Of a stretch of DNA of 64,000 nt, positions 53,510-64,000 are shown one piece after another; position 1 is the stretch's first letter, and the number at the start of each line of letters is the position of its first letter. This stretch comes from Symbiodinium natans. Lineage: Eukaryota > Sar > Dinophyceae > Suessiales > Symbiodiniaceae. The stretch covers positions 242,001 through 306,000 of the forward strand of contig CAJNDS010002636.1 of the NCBI GenBank assembly GCA_905221605.1, given 5' to 3'. A model generated the notes under the pieces. The model saw only the letters and a program-made list of their open reading frames with translations. It was not told the DNA's origin and did not search any database. The position numbers and the translations under genes are program-made.

Positions 53510-53721
53510 TTGCCTACCACACTTCCACGTTCTCTTCGAGTGCCACTGCAAATTGCGGAGGGTCCGTCTTATGGCGGTATTAACATACCACCCACCCACA
53601 ACGTCACCACCAACTTCAGCAGCACCCTCAGCAGGAACCTCAGCACCAGCACGAGCACCAGTCACCACCGGCACCGCACCAGCACCAGTATTACCACCAG
53701 TACCAGTCAGCAGCACTCAGT

Positions 53722-53790
<69 letters not shown>

Positions 53791-54082
53791 TGCGGCAGCC
53801 GCAGCAGCAGCAGCAGCAGCAGCAGCAGCTGCAGCAGCAGCAACAGCAACAGCAGCTCCAGCATCAACACCGCGATCCGAAGGACCCAGAAAGCCCAAGA
53901 AACAGATATTCTGAAACGGTCAAAGCACCTCCAACTACAAATGCTACATTCACAAACATGAGTATCCCCCTGCTACGACGTGCACTGTTTGGGTTTGAGA
54001 ACGAGAAGCAACGTTGCGAACACGTGCTCGCAGTTGTGTGCAGACGCCCTGCCTTCCACCAGGGAAGCCAGTCCAAGAAGGC
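53510..54082 (+). other. Trinucleotide (AGC)n tract with open plus-strand frames
   Basis: About 40 AGC-type triplets (53717-53840, interrupted by CTG CGG and CTG) are open in three plus-strand frames as poly-Gln, poly-Ser and poly-Ala. The Gln frame stays open to a TGA near 54091 through HRDPKDPESPRNRYSE and LFGFENEKQR. The preceding part is His/Gln-rich in one frame and Pro/Thr/Ala-rich in another. This could be a plus-strand coding exon, but repeat-driven openness is the simpler reading. Confidence 0.25.
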
Positions 54083-55444
54083 ACAATGTTGAACAGCGCG
54101 CTGCCATGGAGCGAGCCTGGCTACACACAGCCAATGCCCAGCATCTCGAGTCACGTCAACTCCCTCGAGTAGGTGCTAGATCCTCGAAGCTAGATAGTCC
54201 CGAAAAGAAGTCCCAAATAATCATTCAGCTTCATACCCAAAGCAAAACAAAACCGCGCACCCGATCTTGGCCAGGGACGATAGCTCACAGCAGCGCCGGC
54301 GCCGGTCCAGGCCGGGTGCGTTGCCGGCAGTGTTTAATACTCAGCCGGTCTGAGGTATAGAATGATACCCACTCTTTTGCTGATACATGCTGACAAACAC
54401 ACTCTGCATTGATACACACAATTACCACTCGTTGGTTGGGGATGTCTTGCCATGAGCCAGGTAGGATTTGTTTTCTGAGCTTCACTTGCACCGATGCAGC
54501 TGGTTGCAACAAACTAGAGCCTGTGAACTGGCACGCAGGAGGCTCAGCTAGCGCTGTCTTCGGCAATTTGTAGTCAGGTCGACATTGTGACCACTCGAGG
54601 CCAGGTATAAAGTTCACACGCACACGCCGACTTTACGACCTCATCGACAATCGACAACGGGTGTGCAACAGTGCTACAGTAGCAGTTTATCTGCGAGGAC
54701 CCTGTGATTGTCAGTCAGTCATTGGTTGGCCAAACCCCAAAACCCTAAACCGGCAAACCCCAAACTTCAAAAGAGAACGTGTTGGTTGGCAAGCCCACAA
54801 GTAGAGCGGACTGCATGCACACCCTGGCTTGGGCCGATTCGCGGAGCTGATTGCAGGATATGGTTTCCCAACTACCTACAGCTTCCCAGGTAGTACTCAT
54901 GAATCGATCCCTTGCCAGTGATTGTGACATGTAAATGATGTTTGGTAGTTTGCCTGGATGGGTCGATTGAATGTAATTTGTAAGGTCGAGGTTTGAGGAA
55001 TTTGCTTGGCTTCGAGACTCAGAAGACTATCAACTTCAGGGTAACACCGAAGAAGGTCAGAAAAGGAAGATGAGGAAACGAAGAACATGTTTGGTGAGTG
55101 CATAGCGGAATTCAATATATACGCAAGCGTTGCTACATGGCGTTGATTGCTCGATCTGTCGGTATGGGCCCCATTGCGACTCTTGAGACTTGAGGGCAAC
55201 TGACTGAAACCTTTCTTTGCAGGCCAGTTTCGGTCATAACGTTTGGGAATCACCCATTCCGAATCAAGCACTCGATGCTTGACTGAGAGGTTGCACTATA
55301 AATGCACACTCCCAACACCCGAAATTTGACGAGTGGGGAGATGTTGTGATGACACCTCCCTATCGGGGGCAATGCCCAACACAAAATCTAGATGCTAAAT
55401 CGATAAAACCATCAGCCATCCATATCCATCCTGCTTTGACCCCT

Positions 55445-55993
55445 TCAAGGTCCACGGAAACCGAAGTTGCCTCTGATGTTGATCTTCTGCCCCATTGGTG
55501 TCGGAGATGGCTCTGCGATCATGATGCGTGCTTCTCCATCACCCAGTGCCGGATTGTGAAGCTCTTGCACAGCAGTCACTGTACTCCAAGGGTCTGTAAT
55601 CATGGGAAATTTTGACCGGAAGGAAATCTCAATGTTCCCCGTGGATCCATTCTCGATCACGTAAACACCTTGCAAAATGAGGCTACCGAATGGCAAGTGC
55701 TGAGCTGAAGTGTCTATACCAGAGTTGCCCACAAGGAGACGGAAGCCACCCTCGTGCAGGCGGGAATCCAGTCCAAGCTGTTCGACATTGTTGTCCGGAA
55801 GGACCTTCAGCAAGGCTCGCTGGTTGCTCAAATGGTTAACCTCGTAAGGAACAACAGTGTTTCCCCTGCCCAAGTCGATCTGAGCGTGGAGAGGAGTGTC
55901 GTTCCAGTCATCCGGTTGCACGAGGCCGATGCCGAATGTGTCCCGCAGGGCGACAAGGAAATTGCGGCGAAGCGCTCTTATCTCGCTGTCCAA
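55445..55993 (-). CDS. Unknown protein exon, 182 codons
   Basis: The frame is continuous from MDSEIRALRRNFLVALRD to a stop after NFGFRGP. Composition is normal and non-repetitive, so it is very likely coding. It contains FGSLILQGVYVIENGSTG, which resembles PPGTAIVSQGLYVHRGLG in the next exon group (56723-57415). The two may be related domains or parts of one tandem family. The ATG may be internal, because an acceptor CAAG lies just upstream. The family is not recognised. Confidence 0.6.
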   Translation of the reverse strand: MDSEIRALRRNFLVALRDTFGIGLVQPDDWNDTPLHAQIDLGRGNTVVPYEVNHLSNQRALLKVLPDNNVEQLGLDSRLHEGGFRLLVGNSGIDTSAQHLPFGSLILQGVYVIENGSTGNIEISFRSKFPMITDPWSTVTAVQELHNPALGDGEARIMIAEPSPTPMGQKINIRGNFGFRGP

Positions 55994-56722
55994 CTTGAAC
56001 GAAGTCCAGCGGCGAAGAAACTTGATGCCTGCTTCATGAAATCAGAAATCACAGCATCTCTCGTCACACTGGCAACAGGAGTCTTTGGGCAGAGAAGTAG
56101 CCATAAGCATGACCGATGCAGAGTACAAACGGTAAAGATGCGAATGCCAGTCGTAAACCACAACAAGAGAGAGCACCGATCGTCACAACAGAAAAATGAC
56201 CCGAAAACAATCGTGATGCCCTTGCCGGTGTGAGCACCCTGACATAAGAAAGCGCTTCAACAGTGCTGCTGAGCGCACTCCAGTCAAGAGTACACCCTCA
56301 AGAGGACCAAAACAACTGGCAAGAGGATCACGACCTCTACCGAGTTCGACTCCAAAAAATGTGAGGACACTCCATGCGACGCGACAGATGCAAGCTCCAA
56401 ATCTTGGAAGCGCATGCACGGGACAGTGGCAGGAATGCAGGCTCTTTCACACCCTGCACCCAGTGCAAGCCAGGCTGCGGGAGCTGTTTTTTTGCGCCTA
56501 CATATTGGGCCTACATCCACAAAACCCACCAATGTAGACGCTGTGTTTGGAGATGTGGAGAATCATGGTCGCTGTCTTCGTAGCAATATTCATGATAATG
56601 CCCCGGGAACAAAAGGAAACAACACGGTAGTGAGAGTGCGAAAAGTAATCAGGTAGAAGCACGAACAAGGACAAACAGAGTAAGAACCGAGTGGTGATCT
56701 TAGACAAGCGGCAGGCAACATT

Positions 56723-57846
56723 CTATACAGCGGTAGTTGGAAGACAGGAACCAGTGAACCAGCCTGCTTCATGCGTATAGTGGTGGGCGAACAGGTACGG
56801 AAGAATGTCAGCACCTGATCGACTCCTGCTCACGGGAAGCACCCCATCAGCGAAGACCACAATATCGGTCTGGAATTCCCGATGGAACGTGGGCTGCGAG
56901 ACTAGGGGTGTGATTCTTCCGGAGCTCGTCGCTGCGTCAGGCCACTCATCATCGAAGAAAACGGCATTCTGAACCACGAAAGTTGTGCTCTCGCCACTGT
57001 TATTCGTAATGGTTGTTCCCGTTGCACGGCCTCGGCCGAGAATCGGATTGTCCACGACGCAGTTGATATAGGAGACGGTTGCCGACCCAGAGCCACCCGA
57101 AGGGTTGGGGTTGGGGTAGTTGGGGTAGTTGGGGTAGTTGATGTTGGAGAAGGGGCAATCTGCATAGTAGATCGACTCCACATCCTCGGCATTCGGGTTC
57201 AGGCCGTCGATGATCCCAAGACCACGGTGAACATAGAGGCCTTGGGAAACAATGGCAGTGCCCGGCGGAGCAAACTTTCCGGCATTGCCCCCGAAGGTGC
57301 CGTTCAGGGTGATGCCGGACGGGCCGGTGAAGAACACGTAAAAAAAATCCAGGATCACGGCACCTGAGTATCCAGAAAAAGACATGTAGCAATCACGCTG
57401 AGCTGGCAACATGGCACAACAATCAGCAAGACAGGCAGTAACACTTAGAATGCCAGCAAAAGCAATAACACAAACACTACCAAAACGAACAAGATGAAGG
57501 ACCCGCAGGCGGCTTCGAACAAGTAGTGCCAACGCAGACGGCTGTGGCTGTATATTCGGTGTCACCAAGGCTTCCGAAGGCGACAAAGCTGTCGGGCTCC
57601 AGTGGCACGAACAGCAGCTGATCCACAGGCCAGTCCTGGTAGCCATCAGGAAAGCGGACACCGTACTTGTTGCCCAGCTGCGCAGCGCCGTCCAGCAGGA
57701 AGCCTCGGGCCTTCTCGTCGGTGTTGTAGCTGGTGTTGCTCTTCAAAAGTGCAAGCGAAGCAGCTGGATCCGCAACGGGCAGGGCAGTCGGAAGGATTAT
57801 CTCCTGCGCAGGGCTGGGCTGAAGGACCCCAGACTCGCAGCCTCAA
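56723..57846 (-). CDS. Unknown secreted-type protein, two or more exons
   Basis: Exon about 57500-57846 reads SGVLQPSPAQEIILPTALPV and then NTSYNTDEKARGFLLDGAAQ, and continues to DTEYTATAVCVG. Exon 56723-57415 reads RDCYMSFSGYSGAVILDFFY, then FFTGPSGITLNGTFGGNAGK, a NYPNYPNYPNPNPSGG linker, and ends LPTTAV-stop. The Tyr/Asn/Gly-rich beta-like composition suggests an extracellular or structural protein. The splice sites between the exons are not settled, since a GC donor near 57521 is one option. The function is unknown. Confidence 0.55.
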
Positions 57847-57849
57847 TGC

Positions 57850-58687
57850 ACCGGCACTTGAACCATGGCTAGATGACACACACGCCTTTGATTGCCGGTT
57901 GGGTAAGGCTCAGCAGTTCTCAAAGGCTCAGCAGTTTCAATTGCAGCTTTGTATTGGTTCTTGAATGCCACTCAAGGGGACCCCTGTCCCGAGCGACGTG
58001 GCCAGCGGTTGGCTCATGGCATAACATTTTGCAACGTTGACTTCATAACTTAAGCCTTCACAACGCCTGTGTCTGGACGTTTCAGATGCTCCCTTCTGGT
58101 CCAAAACAGGAGGGCGGTATGTGATAACTGTGAGTTTGGACGAACTGCGTTTGAACAGCTCCTGGGCGCCATTCGGCGCTATAGATTTCCCCAAACGGCA
58201 GTGTGCTCCTGCCATAGCGCTGTGCAATCTTCTGCCGCAGTTCCGTGCACATTTTGGGAAGTGGGACTCGTGTTCCTTCCGAATTTTCTGGGGTGCCTGG
58301 ATTGGGATCATGGCTCTTGGGAGAGTCAGGAGTGCTCCGAGTGCTTCGAGTGCTCCGCTTGAGTTTGGGAGCCTAAGGTCTGGAATGGCGCTGCGCCGCT
58401 CTCTTTCAAAAGGCTAAGGGTCGATGCTGGCATCATGCTACGAATGGGACTGTAGGTATGTAGAAGGGAATAATTGCATTTGGAGCTCGGCTGCTTGAGG
58501 AGACTTCGTGAACAAAAGGCTGCAGGCGCATGAGCTTCAACGTGGATGCACACGTTTCTTCAACGCTTTTGGTGCTTGTCACTGACTAGGATGGAATTTG
58601 CAAAGCGACCCGGGCATGGCTCAAGCGCAAAGAACGATTGAAAGGTGTGCTTGAACCTGGCAAGATTCGTTGATGTTTAAGCTGTTG
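57850..58687. other. Intergenic or intronic, nothing recognised
   Basis: Open frames on both strands overlap here, but none shows a domain. No telomere-like array is present. Confidence 0.4.
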
Positions 58688-61600
58688 CTACTGGAAACAA
58701 CCCTGCTCCTGCTTGATCACTAGCTTCGGAGGCCTGAACCAGTTTCCGTTGTCGACCGGCTGCCCTGTCTTGAACTCCTTCATGTTAAACTGGTCATCGC
58801 CCAGACGAGCCACCATGGACTTCCTACCCGCCGTCAATGCCTCGACGCGTACATCATCAAAGGACACAGCACGTTGGTCACGGTAGTCCGAGCGGTCATT
58901 CTCATCAGGGGCAATATCAATGCCAATCGCGAAGCCCTCATCGCTGTCGATGTGTGATATGGATACGTCGTTCAGCTCAACCTGTTGGCTGATCTTGACA
59001 TGCAAGCCACGGGCATTAGCACCTCCACCCTCATCGGCCACACTTCGCTCAGGAATGATATCCTCCTTGTTGGAAAGAAGTCTCCAGCGTGCCATACATG
59101 TCGGCCCATGCTGATCTCCAAGACTTGAAATGTTTCGCACGTTTACGTTCTTCATGTAGACATGGCGAACCTCTTCCAATCTCACACCGATTGCTCCCTG
59201 CATCGCGTGGAACATGGTGTCAACGTCACATACTAGGGAGTGCCTGGAGGAGTAGCGGTCTTCTGACACTTGGCGGCTTACGAAGAGGTCTCCAAGTGAT
59301 GCACCGGATGTGGTGGCCCACTTATAGAGTCCCTCGCTTAGGTGCAAGCCTCCGAAGTACTTCTTCTGAAGCAGCACGGTGTCTCGGCCATTGAGATGGG
59401 GATTCTGAGGTACTCCTTGTGTGCAGCGACCAACATCATATGCCCAGGGCAGCGTAGCGTTAGAGCCAAAGTTGCCACAGCCAGAAGCATAAATTTGAGC
59501 CTCATAGTACGAGTTGGCAAGCTGCCACATGGCCAAATAAGCATCGTGCACCACGTCTCCGACATAAGCAACCTCAGTTCGCAAGCGGTACAAGTAACCA
59601 TGGTCCTCAACATCATAGCTGTTGACGCAATCATCATGATACTGGTTAGAACTATGATGGAAAGCCACACCATCCAATGTTGTTAAGCGGTTGCTCACCA
59701 CCTCCAACACACGAAAAAGATCTCTGACAGGTCCTGGGGCAAAGCACATTTATGTATGTAGAGTTTTTGGATTATCTCACTGCTGCTGCTTTCCATGTTT
59801 TTCTTCAGTGCACCTATCACTGCAGCGCATGAAGCATTTCGACTCTGCGAATAACTATTTTTTGGTTAGTACTTCGTAGTTGCGAACGCATTTCGGTCCT
59901 TGGGAAAACTTGCCATCAGAGTTCAGGATCGCTGTTACCTCGCTCAGCTTGATGGTCAAATCGTGGATGACGGTGTCCTCATCTTCATGCGCAGGTTTGG
60001 GGCAAAATGCATAATGTCTGTCGAAGATCTTGAACCAAATCTAATAAATCACAACTTCCGTAACAAAACGAATGCCAAGGGTAATGCCCATGTCCTGGAT
60101 GACAATCTCAGCAGACTCCTCGCCTGCGCCGTAATGATTCTCATCATCTCCAGGAGTGCCGAGATGATTGAAAATCATTCCATACATGACCTGGCTGCAG
60201 ACACCGGGACAAACCAGACCATATACTGCCTCAGAAGCATTACAAAAAACCACTAAGTAGTACTCTCTTGTCTAGTTTCAGATCCAGCGACACTCCCATC
60301 GGGCACAGGCACCCTTGGAGCAAAGATCTTGATGGCATCATGGAGCAAGCTCGCATCTTCCAGCGCAAGGCCGGCCTCGCCCCCATATGCCCATACTCAC
60401 ATTGACACTTGTGACAACTTGTGACAAGACTCATTTTGATACAACTCATATTGACCGTAACCTTCAATTAGGACCCTGAGGGGACATCTACAATCAGAAG
60501 CGGCCTCGTCCAGGCGGCTCATGTAATGCTCCCGGAACAAGTTCACTGCATGGCCCAAGCGCCTGAAGACAGCCTCAAAAGGTCTCAGGGCTTCGCTTCC
60601 TGCTGCAGCCTCCGTTCTTGCTACTCCTTCTAATGCTGTCACCGCTGTGGCACAAGAGCGAGCTAGTTCCTACTAGAAATCTGTTCAATGATGGCTGAAA
60701 CAGCGGGGTATTTGGAGAGCCTCCAGAGTCTGAGGGCCACGATCCGGCCAAGGACCCCCTCCTGCTCGAAGCCCAAGGGAATGAGCCTGGAGGTCGTTGC
60801 TGCATTCATTCGTAGACATGTTTAAGTCTTAGTCAAGGAACTGCCGTGCAGTGATGCGCCGTGCAATGTTGTAGAAGTGTTGTAGACTTGAGCCTGGAGG
60901 TGTAGAGCTCCAGGAAACGAGCATTGGAGAAGGTTGCACGGGCGGGCACTTGAGATGATGTCGGGCCAACCTCGCAGCCCTTTACGGTGCAGCGACGGCA
61001 ACCATTCAGGTGGATTCCTGAAACTTCCCAATCCCGGACGATCACGTTCTCAATGTACACCTGGCTGGCATTGTTGCCATGTATGCCAGAGTGTGAGCTC
61101 AAGCCCAAGGTCCCGTCATGGATGTGGACTTTGCGTGCGCCCCGCATGGCAGGGACACGCCCACTCTGGAACTGCTCCTTGTCCCCCTCCTGAAAGTTGA
61201 GCGATGACACGCCCTCGTTGTCCACAAAGACACGATTGGCAAGCTCGATGGCATTCCAAAATCGTTGCAGGAGATAGAACTCCTTGTGCTGTGCGAGGGT
61301 GTGCCCGTTGAGATCAATTTCCACGTTGTCGGCCTCAACCGTGATTCCAGCAAAGAAGCCGAGATAGAACTGACTTGCTGGATAGTTGGGGTCCTCATGG
61401 TCTGATCGGGGAAGCAGTTCACAATTAAAAAATCCACAAGAGTCACATCAATAAATCCCTAGCGATAGTATCAGCGGCTGTGGCAAGTACAGCTAAGTAG
61501 TCATGCACCGACACCGGCGCGCGTGCGCGCGCTCGCTGGAACTTTGGGTGAGGCATGGGCCCACCCGCAATGCCGCCGCATGCCTCTTTTTTGGGGGCGC

Positions 61601-62089
61601 GCCACAATAAGGCAACTCTTTGATCATAACCCTCTACCCCGCTTCTAGGAGCCAGCTAGCATGTTCCTCTCCCGGTGTGTCCTGGGGTTCTGGCCAGTAA
61701 TCATTATCCGGTCGAGGGCCAAAATGGATGTCCTCCATCAAGATGTACCTTCTGGATTTGCTGATGCTCCAAGGTCCAAACAAGGTCCAAACCTTTCAAA
61801 GCCCGAGGCACTGAGCCCTGGCGTGCTACTTTTGAGACCCCAAACCCTACCTTCCGGACTCTTTGATGCGATAGGTGCCATTCTGGAAATCGCGCTGACT
61901 GAGGCGCGTGATCTGATGTTGCGGCCTTCGCCGTCGTGAGTCGGAAATACGCTTCGTGCTCAAAGCAGAGTTCTCATCGCAAGTGTCCGTATCGTTCGAC
62001 CCGACAATCACCTGTACGAGAAACGACATAACGGCAACACGGAGAGCTCGGCGACCGCCATCACGACGAACGTGGCGCATTTGGACCAT
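58688..62089 (-). CDS. Right-handed beta-helix (pectin-lyase-like fold) secreted protein
   Basis: The first ATG is at 62089 (others at 62080 and downstream). Exon 61851-62089 encodes a basic N-terminus, the hydrophobic run ALRVAVMSFLVQVIVG as likely signal peptide, and NGTYRIKES. Exon about 60905-61412 reads NYPASQFYLGFFAGITVEAD, then EIDLNGHTLAQHKEF, HSGIHGNNASQVYIENVIV and GIHLNGCRRCTVKGC, which is classic parallel beta-helix rung sequence. Candidate exons at about 60400-60650 and 60060-60240 follow (SEAVYGLVCPG, YGMIFNHLGTPGDDENHYG). The last exon, 58688 to about 59703, ends at a stop after KQEQGCFQ and includes further rungs (GVRLEEVRHVYMKNVNVRNI). Such folds degrade or bind polysaccharides, but I see no certain catalytic residues. 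A relict spliced leader lies 37 bases upstream of the ATG. Homologues of this arrangement are known to me mainly from protists, bacteria and large DNA viruses of protists, so transfer is possible but unproven. Confidence 0.75.
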
Positions 62090-62125
62090 GGCTGGATGTT
62101 AAAAGCAGCACTGGGGATTGTGTGC

Positions 62126-62148
62126 TTGAAGTCAAAATGGCTCACGGG
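62126..62148 (-). promoter_or_regulatory. Relict dinoflagellate spliced-leader sequence
   Basis: The minus strand reads CCGTGAGCCATTTTGACTT followed by CAAG. The conserved dinoflagellate leader is CCGTAGCCATTTTGGCTC followed by AAG. The match needs two single-base insertions and one substitution, and ends at the correct CAAG. It lies 37 bases 5' of the first ATG of the beta-helix gene. In dinoflagellates leaders are added in trans to mRNA, and genomic relicts mark genes that passed through a spliced mRNA and were re-inserted. Confidence 0.7.
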
Positions 62149-62182
62149 CACGCATAATTCACAAGCACAGCCCAGAGCAGAG

Positions 62183-62305
62183 TCAGCATCGTCTCATATT
62201 GTCTCTCTGCGTTTTTTTGGACTCTGAAGGCTTCTTCTGCTCGTAGGTGATGAACTGCAGCCACTCCTCGGCTGATTTTTTTTGCTCTGCCTTTGCTCTC
62301 TCCAT
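62183..62305 (-). CDS. Short charged ORF, doubtful
   Basis: It reads MERAKAEQKKSAEEWLQF, then ITYEQKKPSESKKTQ, and stops at 62183. The frame extends upstream through Arg/Ser/Glu-rich codons that derive from (CT)n and (CTT)n microsatellites. It could be the 3' end of another gene or chance. A second open frame at 62547-62990 has a hydrophobic LGAALCLSVFLILG run and ends in poly-Lys from the same microsatellite. Confidence 0.2.
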   Translation of the reverse strand: MERAKAEQKKSAEEWLQFITYEQKKPSESKKTQRDNMRRC

Positions 62306-62339
62306 TGAACTCAAAAGGCCGACACAAAAACCACCTTTC

Positions 62340-62715
62340 TCTTGCTCTCTCTCTGTCTCTCTCTCGCTCTCGCCCTCGATCTCGATCTCTCTCTCTCTCT
62401 CTCTTCTTCTCCTTCTTCTTCTTCTTCTTGACGAGTGGCTTTCACTCAAAGGCCTAGGACTTTCCAGGGTCCCCAGCTGTGTCCCCCCCCCCCCCGCCGC
62501 GTTTTGGTGAAGCTCGTTGAACGGCTCCTCCCTCTCTCTCTTGCTCTCATTTCTTCTGATTCTTCTTCTTCTTCTTCTTCTTCTTCTTCTGCTTCTTCTT
62601 CTTCGGCTTCGGAGCTTGAGGGAAGCGGACCCCCCCGCGCGCGAGACACGCCCAGATGGCCCAGATCCATCGTGCAATGTGATACGTAGACGCTCTCTCT
62701 CTCTCTCTCTCTCTT
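62340..62715. repeat. (CT)n and (CTT)n microsatellites
   Basis: Runs at 62340-62430, 62560-62610 and 62690-62715. They generate Arg/Glu/Lys-rich open frames on the minus strand. Confidence 0.95.
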
Positions 62716-63039
62716 CTTTCTTTCGGAGGGTATGGGGTCATCACCCGCCATGACATCCGCTCTGCAGGCACGCTGTCGTAGAGCCTCTCAATGATTGCAC
62801 ACCATCTCCCCAAAATCAAAAACACACTCAGACAGAGCGCCGCCCCGAGTCGCACCTGGCTGCCACTTCTGATCTTGCAGTGCCCAGTGGAGGCACGCGA
62901 GGTTGCTCTGAAACACAAAAAACAAACTTGTGTTTTCGTTGAAGCCGCCTCAACTGTCATTGCTGACGAATCGCAGGCTTTTCTATCCATCTACTGGCAA
63001 AATGTGTTGTTTATTCAGCCAGGTGTTCTAGGGGGTGGA

Positions 63040-63235
63040 AGGCCCAGGGCGGGAAACAGCCTCTGACAGGAAAAGCCCTTGTCAGGGAAAAGCCCTTAGA
63101 CAGGAAACGGCCTAGCGCAGGAAAAGGCCCCCCACGTCCAACAGCAGCCTGGGGCTGGAAAGAGCCCAGGGCTGGAAAAAGCCCAGGGCTGGAAAAAGCC
63201 CAGAACTGGAAAAGCCCCAAGAATGGAAGAGCCCC
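63040..63235. repeat. Tandem of small hairpins, about 18-bp unit
   Basis: About ten units of the type GGGCTGGAAAAAGCCCA or CAGGGAAAAGCCCTT. Each is itself an inverted repeat (GGGCT/AGCCC or AGGG/CCCT) with an A-rich loop. Confidence 0.8.
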
Positions 63236-63749
63236 CTAGTGAGAAAGAAGAGAACGTATGGGTCCAGCCTCCACTAAAAATCTAACATTTACTGCTTAAG
63301 CGTGTCCCCACAAGCGCGGTTCCTTGAGACACCCATTTCTGGCCTCAGTGTTGCTCATGGCACCGTGACCTTCCACAAACAAATCTGTTGGGCGTAATAC
63401 AGCTTGGATATCTTGAGGCCCTTCCTCGCTCCAAAAAGCACGGCATGGTCAGAAAAGGCCCTGAAAGCCCCTGGAAGGCCCTGGAATCCTCCGCCACGAC
63501 CAAAAAACTCAAAACTTCATTCAGCCCTTTTGAACGGTTGACCTGCTTTGGCGCCGTTTATGATGACATGAAGAGCCGGGGTATCCTAAACCCCCCCAAA
63601 CCAGCCGAATAGTTCAAAAAAATAAGTCGTATGGACTGTTTGTACCCAAACGTGTCTGTTTCCGTTTCTGCTGTGTTCTTATACTATTTCCCATGGTTTT
63701 GGGCAGCATTCCGGCCCGACATGGGGACACGCGCAATGTTGCCATGTAC

Positions 63750-63951
63750 ACAGACACAGGACACACACACACACACAAGCACACATACACACACACACAC
63801 ACAAGCACACACAACACACACACACACACACAAGCACACACACACACACACACACAAGCACACATACAAGCACATCGAAGCACACAAAAGCACATACAGA
63901 AGCACACACAAGCAAACACACACACACAGCACACACACAAGCACACATACA

Positions 63952-64000
<49 letters not shown>
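63750..64000. repeat. (AC)n microsatellite
   Basis: AC dinucleotides with AAGC and AT interruptions up to the window edge. Three open Val/Cys frames on the minus strand are artefacts of it. Confidence 0.98.

Larger units (their letters stand above)
52387..55444. other. No recognised gene; CAG/CTG microsatellite
   Basis: A TTTAGGG array at 52468-52560 is the last one in the window. Beyond it are unremarkable sequence and a long (AGC)n run at 53717-53840. The missing 5' exons of the giant gene may lie here, but nothing I see identifies them. Confidence 0.4.

Noticed and set aside
62446-62751. Arg/Ser/Glu-rich frames resembling SR proteins
   Set aside because: Generated by (CT)n and (CTT)n runs. 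No RNA-binding domain is nearby.
63614-64000. Three overlapping Val/Cys-rich open frames
   Set aside because: Translation of an (AC)n microsatellite.

Overview
The window looks like nuclear DNA of a dinoflagellate. Four things point there. (1) Almost all recognisable coding sequence lies on the minus strand in short exons. (2) Introns inferred from protein continuity use GT, GC and GA 5' splice sites, and AG acceptors are usually followed by G. (3) A slightly mutated copy of the 22-nt dinoflagellate spliced leader lies just upstream of one gene start (62126-62148). (4) The telomere-type heptamer TTTAGGG is everywhere in positions 1-52.6 kb. A genus cannot be named. No tRNA, rRNA, bacterial-type operon or CRISPR array was seen.

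Layout, read on the minus strand from high to low coordinates. 64.0-62.2 kb: microsatellites, a tandem of small hairpins and a doubtful charged ORF. 62.1-58.7 kb: a secreted right-handed beta-helix (pectin-lyase-like) gene with the relict spliced leader 5' of its first ATG. 57.9-55.4 kb: two or three exons of unknown but related proteins. 55.4-52.4 kb: no recognised exon, with one long CAG/CTG microsatellite. 52.4-1.05 kb: exons of what I read as one giant mosaic receptor-like gene. Its order is six CUB-like modules (52.4-34.8), about four MAM domains (34.9-24.0), RCC1-type blades (24.0-20.2), one SRCR domain (20.0-18.2), Kelch repeats (17.8-14.8), further Cys-containing modules including ephrin-receptor-like/GCC2-GCC3-like repeats (13.8-5.2), a transmembrane segment (2.0-1.9) and a short Lys/Glu-rich tail (1.2-1.05). 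CUB and MAM share an exon (34819-34932), and MAM and RCC1 share an exon (24038-24419), so at least CUB-MAM-RCC1 is one transcript. The rest is joined by order, strand and compatible exon phases.

The most unusual feature is what sits between these exons. Introns are packed with TTTAGGG arrays, in both orientations, and with homogeneous blocks of variants (TTTTAGGG, TTTTGGGG, TTTGGGG, TTGAGGG, TTTCGGG, GGGGCTT). Small inverted-repeat elements are also present. One of them (33908-34003) makes up an entire intron with a 4-bp target duplication, which is the hallmark of an introner. The arrays stop near 52.56 kb and are absent from the beta-helix gene and its neighbours.

Exon limits were deduced by hand from domain continuity and splice dinucleotides. 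Where a limit is marked approximate it may be wrong by tens of bases. No search or folding program was run.
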